From: an uncultured Acetobacteraceae bacterium
GTDB taxonomy: Bacteria; Pseudomonadota; Alphaproteobacteria; Acetobacterales; Acetobacteraceae
Direction: 5' to 3'
Length of the DNA stretch: 45,109 bases
NCBI GenBank assembly: GCA_937873175.1
Contig: CALMVT010000071.1
Coordinates: 1-45,109 of the forward strand
Shown here: one piece after another, positions 26,139 through 34,598 of the stretch
Layout of the letters: the number at the start of each line of letters is the position of its first letter
Position numbering within the stretch: the stretch's first letter is position 1
Notes under the pieces: model-generated
What the model was told of the DNA's origin: nothing
Databases searched by the model: none
Seen by the model: the letters and a program-made list of their open reading frames with translations, nothing else
Translations under genes and position numbers: made by a program

Positions 26139-27161
26139 TCAGCCGAGCCGAAGCACCGACCTCGCCGCCGTGCGCAGCCGAAGGAGCGGGGACGCCGTGC
26201 AGGTCAGCATGAAATAAGGCGTCTGCACGCCGCCGAAATGGCGGAACACGGATTCAACGCCCTCGATCATGCTGCCTTCGAAGTCAAACCGGCGCGTTTG
26301 GCGCGCGGCGTTCCGGATGCTTTCCTGCACCAGCAGGGCCAGAGCGCCTGAATGGGCGAACTCCGGGTCGGTGGCGTTGATCAGGCTGTAGGCGCCCTCC
26401 GGCCCCCAGACGGTGAACAGGGCGGACAGGACGCACCCCTTTTCGTCCCGGGCATGGATGACGCTGCCGGCGCCCTGCGCATGCACGGCGGCATGGACCC
26501 GGCGAAACAGCGCGAGCGGATAGCTGATGCTCCGGCCGCGTTTGCGCAAGACGTTCCGGTGGAAGTGCCAGAACCCGTCCGCGTCCATGCCGAAGCCGAC
26601 CTGCACCCGCTCCTGCGCCCGGCGAATGCTCCGTTTCTTTTCTGGCTGGAACCCCGCGAAGACGCCGTCGAGATCCGTCAGGTCGAGCGTGTAGGTGTAG
26701 GCCGTGCTCTGGCTGAAGCCGGCCCAGTGAAAGGGCAGCCAGTTCGTCAGGCGGGAGTGGCAGGCCATCACGAGGTGGTCCGCCGGCGGCAGGCGCGCGA
26801 TCATGTCGGTCAGCACCCGCTTTTCCAGGCTGAGCCGTTTGGCATGCGAAAGGCCGGGCGGGTAGGCGATAAAGGGTCCCAGGATAGGGGTAAGCTGCGG
26901 CATGGTGACGATGGAGAACGGACCCCGCCGCTTCAAGTAGAAGGGCAGCGCCGCGACAATGCGGCCACCGTCCTCGAACAGCACGACATGCCACTCGCCC
27001 TTGTCGCACACCGCGTCCAGCCACCACCCGCGCGAGAAGATCGGGATGTCGGGCTGTCCGGCGCTCCAGCGGAGATACCGGTCCTTGCCGCTTTCCATCG
27101 CCGGTTCCCGCGCACCCGGCCACAAGAAGCGCCGCGGCGCGACGACGAGGCCGGGTCTCAT
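26139..27161 (-). CDS. FemAB/BioF2-like GNAT acyltransferase
   Basis: 340 residues of the BioF2-like acetyltransferase family (GNAT fold, FemAB-related). Visible are FQPEKKRSIRRAQE at the start of the C-terminal GNAT half, SALFTVWGPEGAYSLINATDP and FDFEGSMIEGVESVFRHFGG, which is the family's typical ending. The first half (residues about 25-150) is a second, degenerate GNAT module. It probably acylates a sugar amino group or transfers an amino acid to the polysaccharide. The start at ATG 27161 overlaps the previous stop (ATGA). It is the last gene of the minus-strand unit and converges with the second beta-helix gene, leaving only 15 bases between stops. Confidence 0.78.
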   Translation of the reverse strand: MRPGLVVAPRRFLWPGAREPAMESGKDRYLRWSAGQPDIPIFSRGWWLDAVCDKGEWHVVLFEDGGRIVAALPFYLKRRGPFSIVTMPQLTPILGPFIAYPPGLSHAKRLSLEKRVLTDMIARLPPADHLVMACHSRLTNWLPFHWAGFSQSTAYTYTLDLTDLDGVFAGFQPEKKRSIRRAQERVQVGFGMDADGFWHFHRNVLRKRGRSISYPLALFRRVHAAVHAQGAGSVIHARDEKGCVLSALFTVWGPEGAYSLINATDPEFAHSGALALLVQESIRNAARQTRRFDFEGSMIEGVESVFRHFGGVQTPYFMLTCTASPLLRLRTAARSVLRLG

Positions 27162-28018
27162 GCGGACCTTTCCGGCATCGAGGCTGGGGCCTTGAGTCGC
27201 CCTTTGCGCTCCGCATTGGCGCGAATCGCGCAGCGCACGGCATAGGCGACACCCTCGGCCGCACGCTCGACGTCGAGGCGCAGGTTCTCGCGCCGGTTGG
27301 CCCGCCATTGCCGCGGATGCAGGAGCAGGTAGATGCAGGCCGCCCCCTCGGCGACCGAAGCGGCCGGCGCCCCTGGAACCCACCACGCCGGCGGCGGCGC
27401 ATCGGCGAAGCGCGCCCGCACGGGGGCGTTGAGCCAATCGTCGTAGGCTTCGGCCAGCAGGCCGAAGCGCGCGCGCAATGCCGCATCGACGACGGAATGG
27501 TTGAACACGCGCAGCCTGCGGTTCACCCAATCGCCATGCGAGGCGATCGTGAGCGGAGAACGGCCGGCGACTTCGGCGAACCGCTCGATGTTCCGGGCGA
27601 GGTCGGTGCGGATGGCGTCGGCCCATGCGTCGATGTCGCCGCCGTTGCGCAGGCCGTGCCGCTTGGCAAACGTCGCAAGTTCCTCGTAATGGTATCCGAC
27701 CTCGCTGCCGCTGTCGGCGATCTCCCGCATCAAGCCGGGGTCGAGGGTGCGGAGGCGGAAGTAATAGGTGGTGCGCAGGCCCAATGCGCGCTCGATCCGG
27801 AACATGTCGCGCGCCGTCGCGACGTCGCTGTCAACATCGGTCCGCACGATGCAGCAGCGCGGCGGCAAGCGTCCCAACGCCCCCTGCCGCGCGAGGTCGG
27901 CGACGGTCAGGAAGCTGTAGCCTTGCGCAACCAGGTCCCGGAGCAGTTGTTCGTATTCCGGTAGGCGGGACGGCATCAGGAAGTTCTGATACGCGCGGAA
28001 CATGGCTGCTTTCATCAT
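27158..28018 (-). CDS. NodB-like polysaccharide deacetylase-type protein
   Basis: 286 residues. The metal-binding aspartates are in RTDVDSD (Asp61, Asp63), which replaces the canonical HDVD/TFDDG, and the later motif SGSEVGYHYEEL supplies His110, as in divergent NodB-homology proteins found in polysaccharide loci. The protein probably deacetylates an N-acetyl sugar or is an inactive relative. The start at ATG 28018 gives an ATGA overlap with the upstream gene, and its own stop overlaps the next start. This tight coupling suggests that deacetylation and re-acylation by the neighbouring acyltransferases act on the same sugar. Confidence 0.65.
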   Translation of the reverse strand: MMKAAMFRAYQNFLMPSRLPEYEQLLRDLVAQGYSFLTVADLARQGALGRLPPRCCIVRTDVDSDVATARDMFRIERALGLRTTYYFRLRTLDPGLMREIADSGSEVGYHYEELATFAKRHGLRNGGDIDAWADAIRTDLARNIERFAEVAGRSPLTIASHGDWVNRRLRVFNHSVVDAALRARFGLLAEAYDDWLNAPVRARFADAPPPAWWVPGAPAASVAEGAACIYLLLHPRQWRANRRENLRLDVERAAEGVAYAVRCAIRANAERKGRLKAPASMPERSA

Positions 28019-28824
28019 CTCGACGCTCCGCCTCGCCAATGCCAAGAAACGCGGTAAAGGTCGAAGCCGCAGCGGTGCTTGAAGTCGCGCAGGCCCTGCG
28101 AGCCTCCCAGGACCATGTCGTAGAATGCCCATCGCGGCTGCCCGGTGCGCTCCCGCAGCCGGTGCATGGCAGCGACGGCGTCGTGGACTAGCAGGTACAT
28201 GATGCCGTCCTCCAGCCGGTCGACATCACCCATGATCCGGGAGAACACGCAGCACTCCCCGACCACCGGCAGGTGGCAGTAGCCGCGCAGAACCTGCTGC
28301 GCGTCGAACACGCCGTACCAAGGGCCAGGCTGGACGCAGTACGCCGCCAGCTTGCCGTGATCGAGGTATTCGGGCCGGATCGCGCGGCCCTGCCGGAGCT
28401 TGCTTGACATGTGCACGCGCAGGATCGCCTCCAGCGCGTCGAGCGGCTCGAACAACCGGACCTGGTAGCCGAGCCTCCGCGTCCGCCGCACCTTGCGGCG
28501 CAGCAGCTCGAACCGCGGCCCGGCGAACAGCTCGCTTTCCGGCGCCCCCAGGTCGCGCAGCGCCGCCCCGAACGACTTGCGGCGCACGAACGGGAATTTC
28601 GGATGCCGGGCGGTGAACGCGGCGTAGGCGGCCCGGCAGTGGTCCTCGCCAAACAACTCGATCCGCACCCGGGGGCGTCGCAGCAGGCGCAGCGCGATCG
28701 CGATCCGCAGGCGTCCCGTGCCGAGCGAGGCGGCGAGCCTGCCGGCCATCCTCTCCCCCCAACGGCCGCCGCCTTTGGAAAGGGTACGCGCGGCCTGGCC
28801 GCCAGCAACCGCGTCAGGTTTCAT
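28015..28824 (-). CDS. GNAT-like protein of EPS locus, unknown specificity
   Basis: 269 residues without a firm family. The C-terminal half resembles GNAT-fold proteins of the FemAB type: LEAILRVHMSSKLRQGR, GVFDAQQVLRGYCHLP, a helix MYLLVHDAVAAMHRL and an ending GLRDFKHRCGFDLYRVSW. The N-terminal 65 residues are Arg/Gly-rich and may start later (ATG 28749). The start at 28824 overlaps the flippase stop by 11 bases. Cotranscribed with a deacetylase and a second acyltransferase, it probably decorates the repeat unit. Acceptor unknown. Confidence 0.55.
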   Translation of the reverse strand: MKPDAVAGGQAARTLSKGGGRWGERMAGRLAASLGTGRLRIAIALRLLRRPRVRIELFGEDHCRAAYAAFTARHPKFPFVRRKSFGAALRDLGAPESELFAGPRFELLRRKVRRTRRLGYQVRLFEPLDALEAILRVHMSSKLRQGRAIRPEYLDHGKLAAYCVQPGPWYGVFDAQQVLRGYCHLPVVGECCVFSRIMGDVDRLEDGIMYLLVHDAVAAMHRLRERTGQPRWAFYDMVLGGSQGLRDFKHRCGFDLYRVSWHWRGGASR

Positions 28825-30160
28825 GGTCGGTGCTCGCCAGAATGCAGGACACAGTGAATTCCAGCAGGTAAACCAGCGACCGGCCGGCCACCAGCATGGC
28901 CAGCCAGCCCGCGTAGGACACCAGCCCGAATCCCGCCGCTGCCGCGCAAAGCAGCACGGCCAGCACCTGCAGCACCTGCCGCAGCACGATGAAGCGGTGC
29001 GCCTGGGCGATGACGAGAACATTGGCCGCAGGCGTGGTCACGCAGAACAGGTAGGCCGCCACGGCCAGGACCTCGATCGAGTGCGACGCCCCCGCCCATT
29101 GCGGCCCGAACAGAAGCGGCAACAGCCGCGGCCCCAGGACGACCAAGGCCGTGAACGGCGCCGCGGCCGTGGCGGCAAGGATAAGCGTGCTCCGGATCAC
29201 CAGCGGGGCCAAAGGCTCCCGCTCCGCATGCCGGCGGGACAGCCGCTGGAACAGCACGTCTCCGAGCGGGGCGGCCAGGATCACGCTGGGCACCGACACG
29301 ATGGTGAATGCCAGGACATACAAGCCGGCCTGCGCCGCGCCAAAGGCGAACGTCGCCGTCCACACCGTCATCTGCTGGCACAGATCGCCAAGGATCTGCG
29401 AGGCGGTCATCGCCCCCAACATCCGGGTATAACGCCGTGTTACGCCAAGGCTTTGCCAGAACCGCGGCCGCAGCAGGGCGAGCCATGCCGCGCGGCCGTT
29501 GCTCCGAAACTGGATCAGCAGGGCGAGCAAGTCTCCCGCGATCTGGCTTGCCAGCAACACGGGCGCCCCGTGGCCGCCCGCCTGGGGCCAAAGCAGCGCG
29601 ACGCCGGTGCTGCCCACGACGAAAACCACCGGGCGCGTGACCCGCGCCGTCGCGACGGCCGTGAAGCGCTGCATCCGGATGGCGTGGTAGCGCAGCCCCG
29701 ACGCGGTCAACTGCACGAGCACGGCGAAGGGCACGGGCCACAGCAGCGGCAACTGGTCATGCCACTGCGGAAATGCACGCCCGGCGAGGAGGTGGAACGC
29801 CATCAGCGCGCAGCACAGCAGCACGGCCGCCGCGGCGCCGATGCAGAAGATGGAGGCCAACAAGCGGACTGCGGTGATCCGGTTTGGCACCGACACGATC
29901 AGGCGCTCGATCCGGCAAGACCCGAACGAGGACAGCAGCATCACCAGGCCATACACCAAGGTGTAAAGGCCGAAGTCGCCGGGTTCATAAAGCCGCAGGA
30001 TCAGCGGCGCGCTGCCGGCGAGAATAAGCTGGGCGAGCAACGCGCCGCTGCCCAGCCGCGCGAGGTCGCGCAGCACCGACGAGCCCACCAGGCTGCCCAG
30101 CAAGCTGCCCGTGCGCACATCCTGCCAAGCCGATGCGGCAAGGCTCGCGATCAGCGTCAC
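28814..30160 (-). CDS. wzx: Wzx-like polysaccharide flippase
   Basis: 448 residues, about twelve hydrophobic helices, of the MOP superfamily polysaccharide transporters. Typical stretches are SGALLAQLILAGSAPLILRLYEPGDFGLYTL near residue 40-70 and GLYVLAFTIVSVPSVILAAPLGDVLFQRLSR in the middle. It would flip undecaprenyl-linked repeat units to the periplasm. The start is uncertain: GTG 30160 gives a normal-length protein, but ATG further upstream would overlap the epimerase gene. There is no strong ribosome binding site. Partner of the O-antigen-ligase-like polymerase at 36701. Confidence 0.82.
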   Translation of the reverse strand: MTLIASLAASAWQDVRTGSLLGSLVGSSVLRDLARLGSGALLAQLILAGSAPLILRLYEPGDFGLYTLVYGLVMLLSSFGSCRIERLIVSVPNRITAVRLLASIFCIGAAAAVLLCCALMAFHLLAGRAFPQWHDQLPLLWPVPFAVLVQLTASGLRYHAIRMQRFTAVATARVTRPVVFVVGSTGVALLWPQAGGHGAPVLLASQIAGDLLALLIQFRSNGRAAWLALLRPRFWQSLGVTRRYTRMLGAMTASQILGDLCQQMTVWTATFAFGAAQAGLYVLAFTIVSVPSVILAAPLGDVLFQRLSRRHAEREPLAPLVIRSTLILAATAAAPFTALVVLGPRLLPLLFGPQWAGASHSIEVLAVAAYLFCVTTPAANVLVIAQAHRFIVLRQVLQVLAVLLCAAAAGFGLVSYAGWLAMLVAGRSLVYLLEFTVSCILASTDHET

Positions 30161-30239
30161 GGCCCGGCCCTGGCCTGCTCCAGGCCGCAGCGCGGCCCGT
30201 CCTGCATCGACGCCGAACGTGGCAGGTCCGGCACCATGC

Positions 30240-31268
30240 CTACGGGGGCAGGCTTGCGGACCCAGCCATCTCCGGCCCGCGTGGCGCCATCGCCTTAGCT
30301 TCGAATACATGGTGGCGATACCAGCGAAAGGTTCGCTCCAGGCCGTCGCGCAGGGTGACCTGCGGGATAAAGCCGGTTGCGGCGACGGCCAGGCCGATAT
30401 CCGGCTGGCGGCGGATGGGAGACCCCGCGGTGTCGGGGCCAGGCACGAGACGGAGCGGCCTGCCCACGGTTTCTGCCACCAGCTTGGCCAGGCCGCTGAT
30501 AGAAACTTCCTCCGCGGTTCGTCCAACGTTGAACGTGCCGCCCAACGCCGCCGGGGCGAGTGCCAGGCGGAGCATCAGCTCAACCGCGTCGTCAACGTAG
30601 CAAAAGGTCCGGCGATGGTCGCGCGAGTACACCGTCAGCTCGCCGAACAGCGGGGCCTGCCAGGCCCGGGCCAGCAGCTCGGGCACCACGTGCGCCATGC
30701 CCATGCGCGGGCCGTACACGTTGTGCGGCCTCACGATGGTGAACGGCACGCCGGCGCTGCGGCACAGCGCTTCTCCGTAGATTTTGGACAGCATGTAGGC
30801 AGTGCGCGGTTGCCCTGGATCGGCAATCGCGAGCGGCGTGCTTTCCGGGGTCGGGACGGCCATGCCGAAAGCGGCGAGGGTGCCTGCGTAAACCTCGCTG
30901 GTGGAAGGGAACACGAAGCGGCGAAGGGAGGGCTGCGCGCGGGCCCAGTCCAGCAGCGCCGACAACGCCGTCACGGAGCCGGCCAGCACGCGGTATGGCT
31001 GCTGCACGACGTTGCGCACGCCGACCACGGCGGCAAGGTGGAATATGTGGGTGCAGCCGTCGCCCAGCATGCCCAGCACCGCCGGGTCCGCCACGTTTCC
31101 GATTGTCAGGCGGTAGTGCGGGTGCGCCCGCAGCGCCTCGACCGCCGCGTCCACGCTGCCCCGCTGGGCGTTGTCAACGACATGGACGTCGAACCCTTCG
31201 GCCAGCAGGCGCGCCGCCAAGTGCTGGCCGATGAAGCCCAGACCCCCGGTGATCAGCGCGCGGTTCAC
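30240..31268 (-). CDS. NAD-dependent epimerase/dehydratase (extended SDR)
   Basis: 342 residues. The NAD-binding motif GGLGFIG is at 8-14, the catalytic residues are Ser/Thr in PSTSEVY (122-124) and Tyr158/Lys162 in YMLSK. RPHNVYGPRM and the DDAVE segment are typical of nucleotide-sugar epimerases, dehydratases and UDP-xylose-type decarboxylases. The exact product (for example 4-epimer or decarboxylated sugar) cannot be told. GTG start, overlapping the upstream dehydrogenase stop (GTGA at 31265-31268), so it may process that enzyme's uronic acid product. Confidence 0.85.
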   Translation of the reverse strand: MNRALITGGLGFIGQHLAARLLAEGFDVHVVDNAQRGSVDAAVEALRAHPHYRLTIGNVADPAVLGMLGDGCTHIFHLAAVVGVRNVVQQPYRVLAGSVTALSALLDWARAQPSLRRFVFPSTSEVYAGTLAAFGMAVPTPESTPLAIADPGQPRTAYMLSKIYGEALCRSAGVPFTIVRPHNVYGPRMGMAHVVPELLARAWQAPLFGELTVYSRDHRRTFCYVDDAVELMLRLALAPAALGGTFNVGRTAEEVSISGLAKLVAETVGRPLRLVPGPDTAGSPIRRQPDIGLAVAATGFIPQVTLRDGLERTFRWYRHHVFEAKAMAPRGPEMAGSASLPP

Positions 31269-32701
31269 AGCCCGGCCCCGCGGCCGACGCTCTCCACCCT
31301 GCAGCCCAGCGCGCGGAGCGCCTGGCGCTGCTCCCTGCTCAGCACGTCAAACGCATCGAGGAACAGCGGGCAGGACCTGGCGAGCCAGGCGGCGTAGTCG
31401 AATGAACGGTAGAACTGGTGCGGCACGGCCAGCACCACCGCATGGAGGCCGCCGGCGCACGGAACCTGGCGCGGCACCGCGACGCCGGCCTCCTGCCAAT
31501 GCTCGACCAGCGGGTCGTGCACCTGCAGCCCGGCGCCTTCGGCCTGCGCCGCGGCGTAGAAGTCGTATGACGGCGAATGCCGGGTATCGCCGACATCCTG
31601 CCGGTAGGTCAGGCCCAGCAACAGGATTTTGCCGCCGGCCAGGCTGCCGCCCAGCAGCGTCCGCAGGCGGTCCAGCGCGCGGCGCGGCGCGCGGCGGTTG
31701 ATCCGCACGGCAAGGCTGGCAAGCGGGAACTCCTGGTCCAGGCCGAGCACGTCACGCGCGCCCAGCTCGGCAAGCAAAGGGTCCTTGGTCAGGCAGTAGC
31801 CGCCGACCCCAAGGCCAGGCGTGCGCATGTTGCTGTGGCTGGGCCGCACACGGATCGGGGCCGCCACGTCGAACAAGTCCACGCCCGCCGCCTCGGCAAA
31901 GGCAGCGAACTCCTCCATGAGCGCGATGGTGACGGCGCGATAGGTGTTCTCCAGCACCTTGCCGAGTTCCGAGGCGGTCGTGCTGGCCAGGCGGGTCAGC
32001 CGGCAGCGCCGCGGGTCCAGGACGCTGCGCAGGAAGCGTTCGCACGCATCCGCCGAGCGCGCGTCGCGCCCGGCATAAACCCGCGGCATGCCGAGGATCG
32101 AGTCTAGGTAGGCGTTGCCCGGCATCACCCGCTCGTAGCAATGGGCGAGGCGGAAACCGTCATGCGGGAGGCCACGACGCTGCAGCTCCTCAATCAGAAT
32201 GGGTGCCACGATTGTCTCGGTCGCCCCGGGCGGAACCGTGGTTTCGACGATCACCAGCGCGTCAAACTGCATGTGCCGGCCGATGGCGCGGATGGCGCTT
32301 TGGAACGGCGTCAGCGCCAGGGCGGGCACGTCCAGGCGCACGTCCAGCGGCACGTTGACGATCACGATGTCGGCCCCGGCAAAGGCCGCCGCGTCGGCGC
32401 AGGCCACCAGGTTGCCCGCTTCGCGTGCCTGGCGCAGCCCGCCGGCCAAGCTGCCATCCGTGCTCGGGAACGGGAACTCTCCCCGGTTAAGGGCGGCGAT
32501 GCGCCGGGCGCCCTCGGGCGTGGGCAGGTCCACCCCGACCACCCGATACGCCGGCTGGCCCTGCCCGTCGCGGGCGCTGGCCACCGCGACGCAAACGGCC
32601 GCACCGACGAAGCCCAGCCCCTGCACGCAGGCGACGGGCGCCTGCAAGCCGGACCGGATGGCTGGCGGCACTTCCTCCAGCATGGACGCGGCCTCATGCA
32701 T
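31265..32701 (-). CDS. Nucleotide-sugar dehydrogenase (UDP-glucose/GDP-mannose family)
   Basis: 478 residues, three-domain NAD-dependent dehydrogenase that oxidises C6 of a nucleotide sugar to a uronate. The dinucleotide site is VQGLGFVGAAV (27-37), the catalytic Lys248 and Asn252 are in LGKVLENTYRA, and the nucleophile is Cys303 in GVGGYCLTKDP, a variant of the usual GGHCIPxDP. It is clearly distinct from the WbpA-type enzyme at 40776, so the cluster makes two different uronic acids. The start ATG 32701 overlaps the upstream stop by 8 bases. Confidence 0.88.
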   Translation of the reverse strand: MHEAASMLEEVPPAIRSGLQAPVACVQGLGFVGAAVCVAVASARDGQGQPAYRVVGVDLPTPEGARRIAALNRGEFPFPSTDGSLAGGLRQAREAGNLVACADAAAFAGADIVIVNVPLDVRLDVPALALTPFQSAIRAIGRHMQFDALVIVETTVPPGATETIVAPILIEELQRRGLPHDGFRLAHCYERVMPGNAYLDSILGMPRVYAGRDARSADACERFLRSVLDPRRCRLTRLASTTASELGKVLENTYRAVTIALMEEFAAFAEAAGVDLFDVAAPIRVRPSHSNMRTPGLGVGGYCLTKDPLLAELGARDVLGLDQEFPLASLAVRINRRAPRRALDRLRTLLGGSLAGGKILLLGLTYRQDVGDTRHSPSYDFYAAAQAEGAGLQVHDPLVEHWQEAGVAVPRQVPCAGGLHAVVLAVPHQFYRSFDYAAWLARSCPLFLDAFDVLSREQRQALRALGCRVESVGRGAGL

Positions 32702-33440
32702 GGCGGTTGCGGCTCCCCAACGCCGCCGCACGGCCCGCATGCGGCAGATCAAGGCCGCCGGCCGGAAGGGGGGCGGCGATGCGTGGCGACCCCGAAAGCA
32801 GCCCAACGGCAGCCAGCGCGCCAAGGACCACCCAGCGGAGATCCGATCCCAGGGTCCGATGCGGGAAGTAGGCCAGGTCGATGCCGGCCTTTGCCGGAAA
32901 CAGCACCTCCCGGTAGAAGCGGTGCGGGTCCTCGTCGGCGGGATACATCAGGCACTCGTGGCGGAACAGCACCTGGTTGGGTCCGAACAGGCCGGGGGCG
33001 TAGTTCAGCAAACGACGAGCCTCGCCGGTGAAGCAACCGGCGAAGCCGAGCGTTTCCGGCCGTGGCCCGACCAGCGCCATCGAGCCGCCAAGCACGTTGC
33101 AAAGCTGCGGCAGCTCGTCGAGCTTGGTGCGTTCCAGCACCCGGCCCACGCGGGTCATGCGCGGGTCGTCTTTTAGGGTCACGGCCGGTCCGCCGGCGCT
33201 GCCATGCACGAACTTGCGGAACTTGTGCAGCCGGAACGGCCGCCCATGCCGCCCGATCCGGGTCTGCGAAAACAGCACCGGCCCGGGGCTGTCCAGGTAG
33301 ATGATGATGGCGATCGCCAGCATCAGCGGCGCTGCCAGCAGCAGCGCGACCGACGCCACCGCAACGTCCAGCGCACGCCGGACGGCAGCGTCCCCGCCGC
33401 GCCGCTGCGTCGGGGACCCCATATACATGGTAGAACTCAT
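32694..33440 (-). CDS. Polyprenyl-phosphate sugar transferase (initiating)
   Basis: 248 residues of the bacterial sugar transferase family (WcaJ/RfbP catalytic module), which attaches the first sugar-1-phosphate to undecaprenyl phosphate. A single membrane helix (about 22-50, with the DSPGPVLFSQTRIG motif following) and the catalytic FRLHKFRKF, GRVLERTKLDELPQLCNVLGG and MALVGPRPE motifs are present. It lacks the extra N-terminal helices of long WcaJ proteins. An additional hydrophobic C-terminal stretch (about 200-215) is unusual. The start ATG 33440 overlaps the upstream stop (ATGA) and has GGAG eight bases before it. Confidence 0.9.
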   Translation of the reverse strand: MSSTMYMGSPTQRRGGDAAVRRALDVAVASVALLLAAPLMLAIAIIIYLDSPGPVLFSQTRIGRHGRPFRLHKFRKFVHGSAGGPAVTLKDDPRMTRVGRVLERTKLDELPQLCNVLGGSMALVGPRPETLGFAGCFTGEARRLLNYAPGLFGPNQVLFRHECLMYPADEDPHRFYREVLFPAKAGIDLAYFPHRTLGSDLRWVVLGALAAVGLLSGSPRIAAPLPAGGLDLPHAGRAAALGSRNRHA

Positions 33441-34567
33441 CGGCGCACTCCAGGCCAGGCAAGCGAGCGCCGCAGCGCGTCGGCCACATGGACGACATCC
33501 TGCTCGGTCAGCTTCGGATGCAGCGGCAGGGTCAACTCGCGGCGGGCAAACGCTTCCGTCCGCGGCAACGACACCGATGGGCCTTTCTCACGGTAGAAGG
33601 AGAGGGTGTGGATCGGCGGGTAATGGACGGTGGTCTGCACCCCCGCATCGCGCATCAAAGCCATGATCCGGTCGCGATCCGTCATCTCCGGCAGGACGGC
33701 CGGCAAGATATGATAGGCCGAGGCGATGTTTCCGTTGGCGAACGGCACCTGCACGTCTGGGCAACGCTCCGCCAGCGCTTCCCAGTAGCAGCGCGTCAGC
33801 ATCGCCCGGCGGTCGTTCCATTTCGTCAAGGATTGCAGTTGCACCGAGCCGATGGCGGCGCGAAGCTCATCGAGCCGGTAGTTCCAACCCAACCGGGTCA
33901 CGTCGTATCCCGGGGTGCGCGTGTCTATGCGCTCCCGCGTGCTGCTGGTCATGCCGTGACCCCGCAACTGCCGCACAATGCTCAGCACGGCGGGATCGCG
34001 GGCGATGACCATGCCGCCCTCGGCGGTGGTCATGTTCTTGTTGCCGTAGAAGCTGAACACCGCGGCGTCGCCGAAGCTGCCGGCGCCGGGCGCGCCGGCG
34101 GCTTGCGCCGCATCCTCGATGAGCCTCAATCCTTTCGCGACGGCGAAGCCGCGCCAAGCCTCGCGGTCGGCAACCGCGCCGGCGTAGTGGACCACGACCA
34201 CCGCCCGGGTGCGTTCCGTGCAGCGGCACGCGGCGTCCTCTATCGAGATCAGCGGTCGGCCGGGGCCGTCGATGTCAACAAAGACCGGCGCCGCGCCGGC
34301 GTGCAGCACGCAGTTCGCCGTCGCGACGAAGCTGAGGGACGGCACCAGCACCGCGTCGCCGGGTCCGATCTCCAGGGCGGCCAGGGCCAGATGCAGTCCA
34401 GCGGTGCAGGAGTTCACCGCCACCGCGTCGTCGGCGCCGTGCGCGGCGGCGAAAGCGGCCTCAAAGGCGCGCACGCGGTCGCCCATGGTGATCCAGTTGG
34501 AAGCGATCACCGCGGCAAGAGCCGCCTTTTCCTGCTCTCCCAGGGTCGGCTCGCTCACCAGCAACAT
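33437..34567 (-). CDS. DegT/DnrJ/EryC1/StrS family aminotransferase
   Basis: 376 residues, PLP-dependent sugar aminotransferase that converts a keto-sugar nucleotide to an amino sugar. The PLP Lys177 is in FSFYGNKNMTTAEGGM and the partner Asp152 in LIEDAAQAAG. GYDVTRLGWNYRLDELRAAIG is the family signature. The start at ATG 34567 has a GGAGGACGG ribosome binding site. It is a different paralogue from the WbpE-type enzyme at 38051, so the cluster has two aminotransferases; its substrate might be a 3- or 4-keto sugar, not determined. Confidence 0.9.
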   Translation of the reverse strand: MLLVSEPTLGEQEKAALAAVIASNWITMGDRVRAFEAAFAAAHGADDAVAVNSCTAGLHLALAALEIGPGDAVLVPSLSFVATANCVLHAGAAPVFVDIDGPGRPLISIEDAACRCTERTRAVVVVHYAGAVADREAWRGFAVAKGLRLIEDAAQAAGAPGAGSFGDAAVFSFYGNKNMTTAEGGMVIARDPAVLSIVRQLRGHGMTSSTRERIDTRTPGYDVTRLGWNYRLDELRAAIGSVQLQSLTKWNDRRAMLTRCYWEALAERCPDVQVPFANGNIASAYHILPAVLPEMTDRDRIMALMRDAGVQTTVHYPPIHTLSFYREKGPSVSLPRTEAFARRELTLPLHPKLTEQDVVHVADALRRSLAWPGVRR

Positions 34568-34598
34568 CCGCCGTCCTCCCGTCCCGAAGCACTGCGGC

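Noticed and set aside
26139-27626. Longer 495-codon form of the FemAB-like protein
   Set aside because: The extra N-terminal 155 codons are antisense-like Arg-rich sequence within the deacetylase gene in another frame.
28718-30298. 526-codon plus-strand open frame
   Set aside because: Antisense to the flippase and GNAT-like genes; Gln/Arg/His-rich with no domain.
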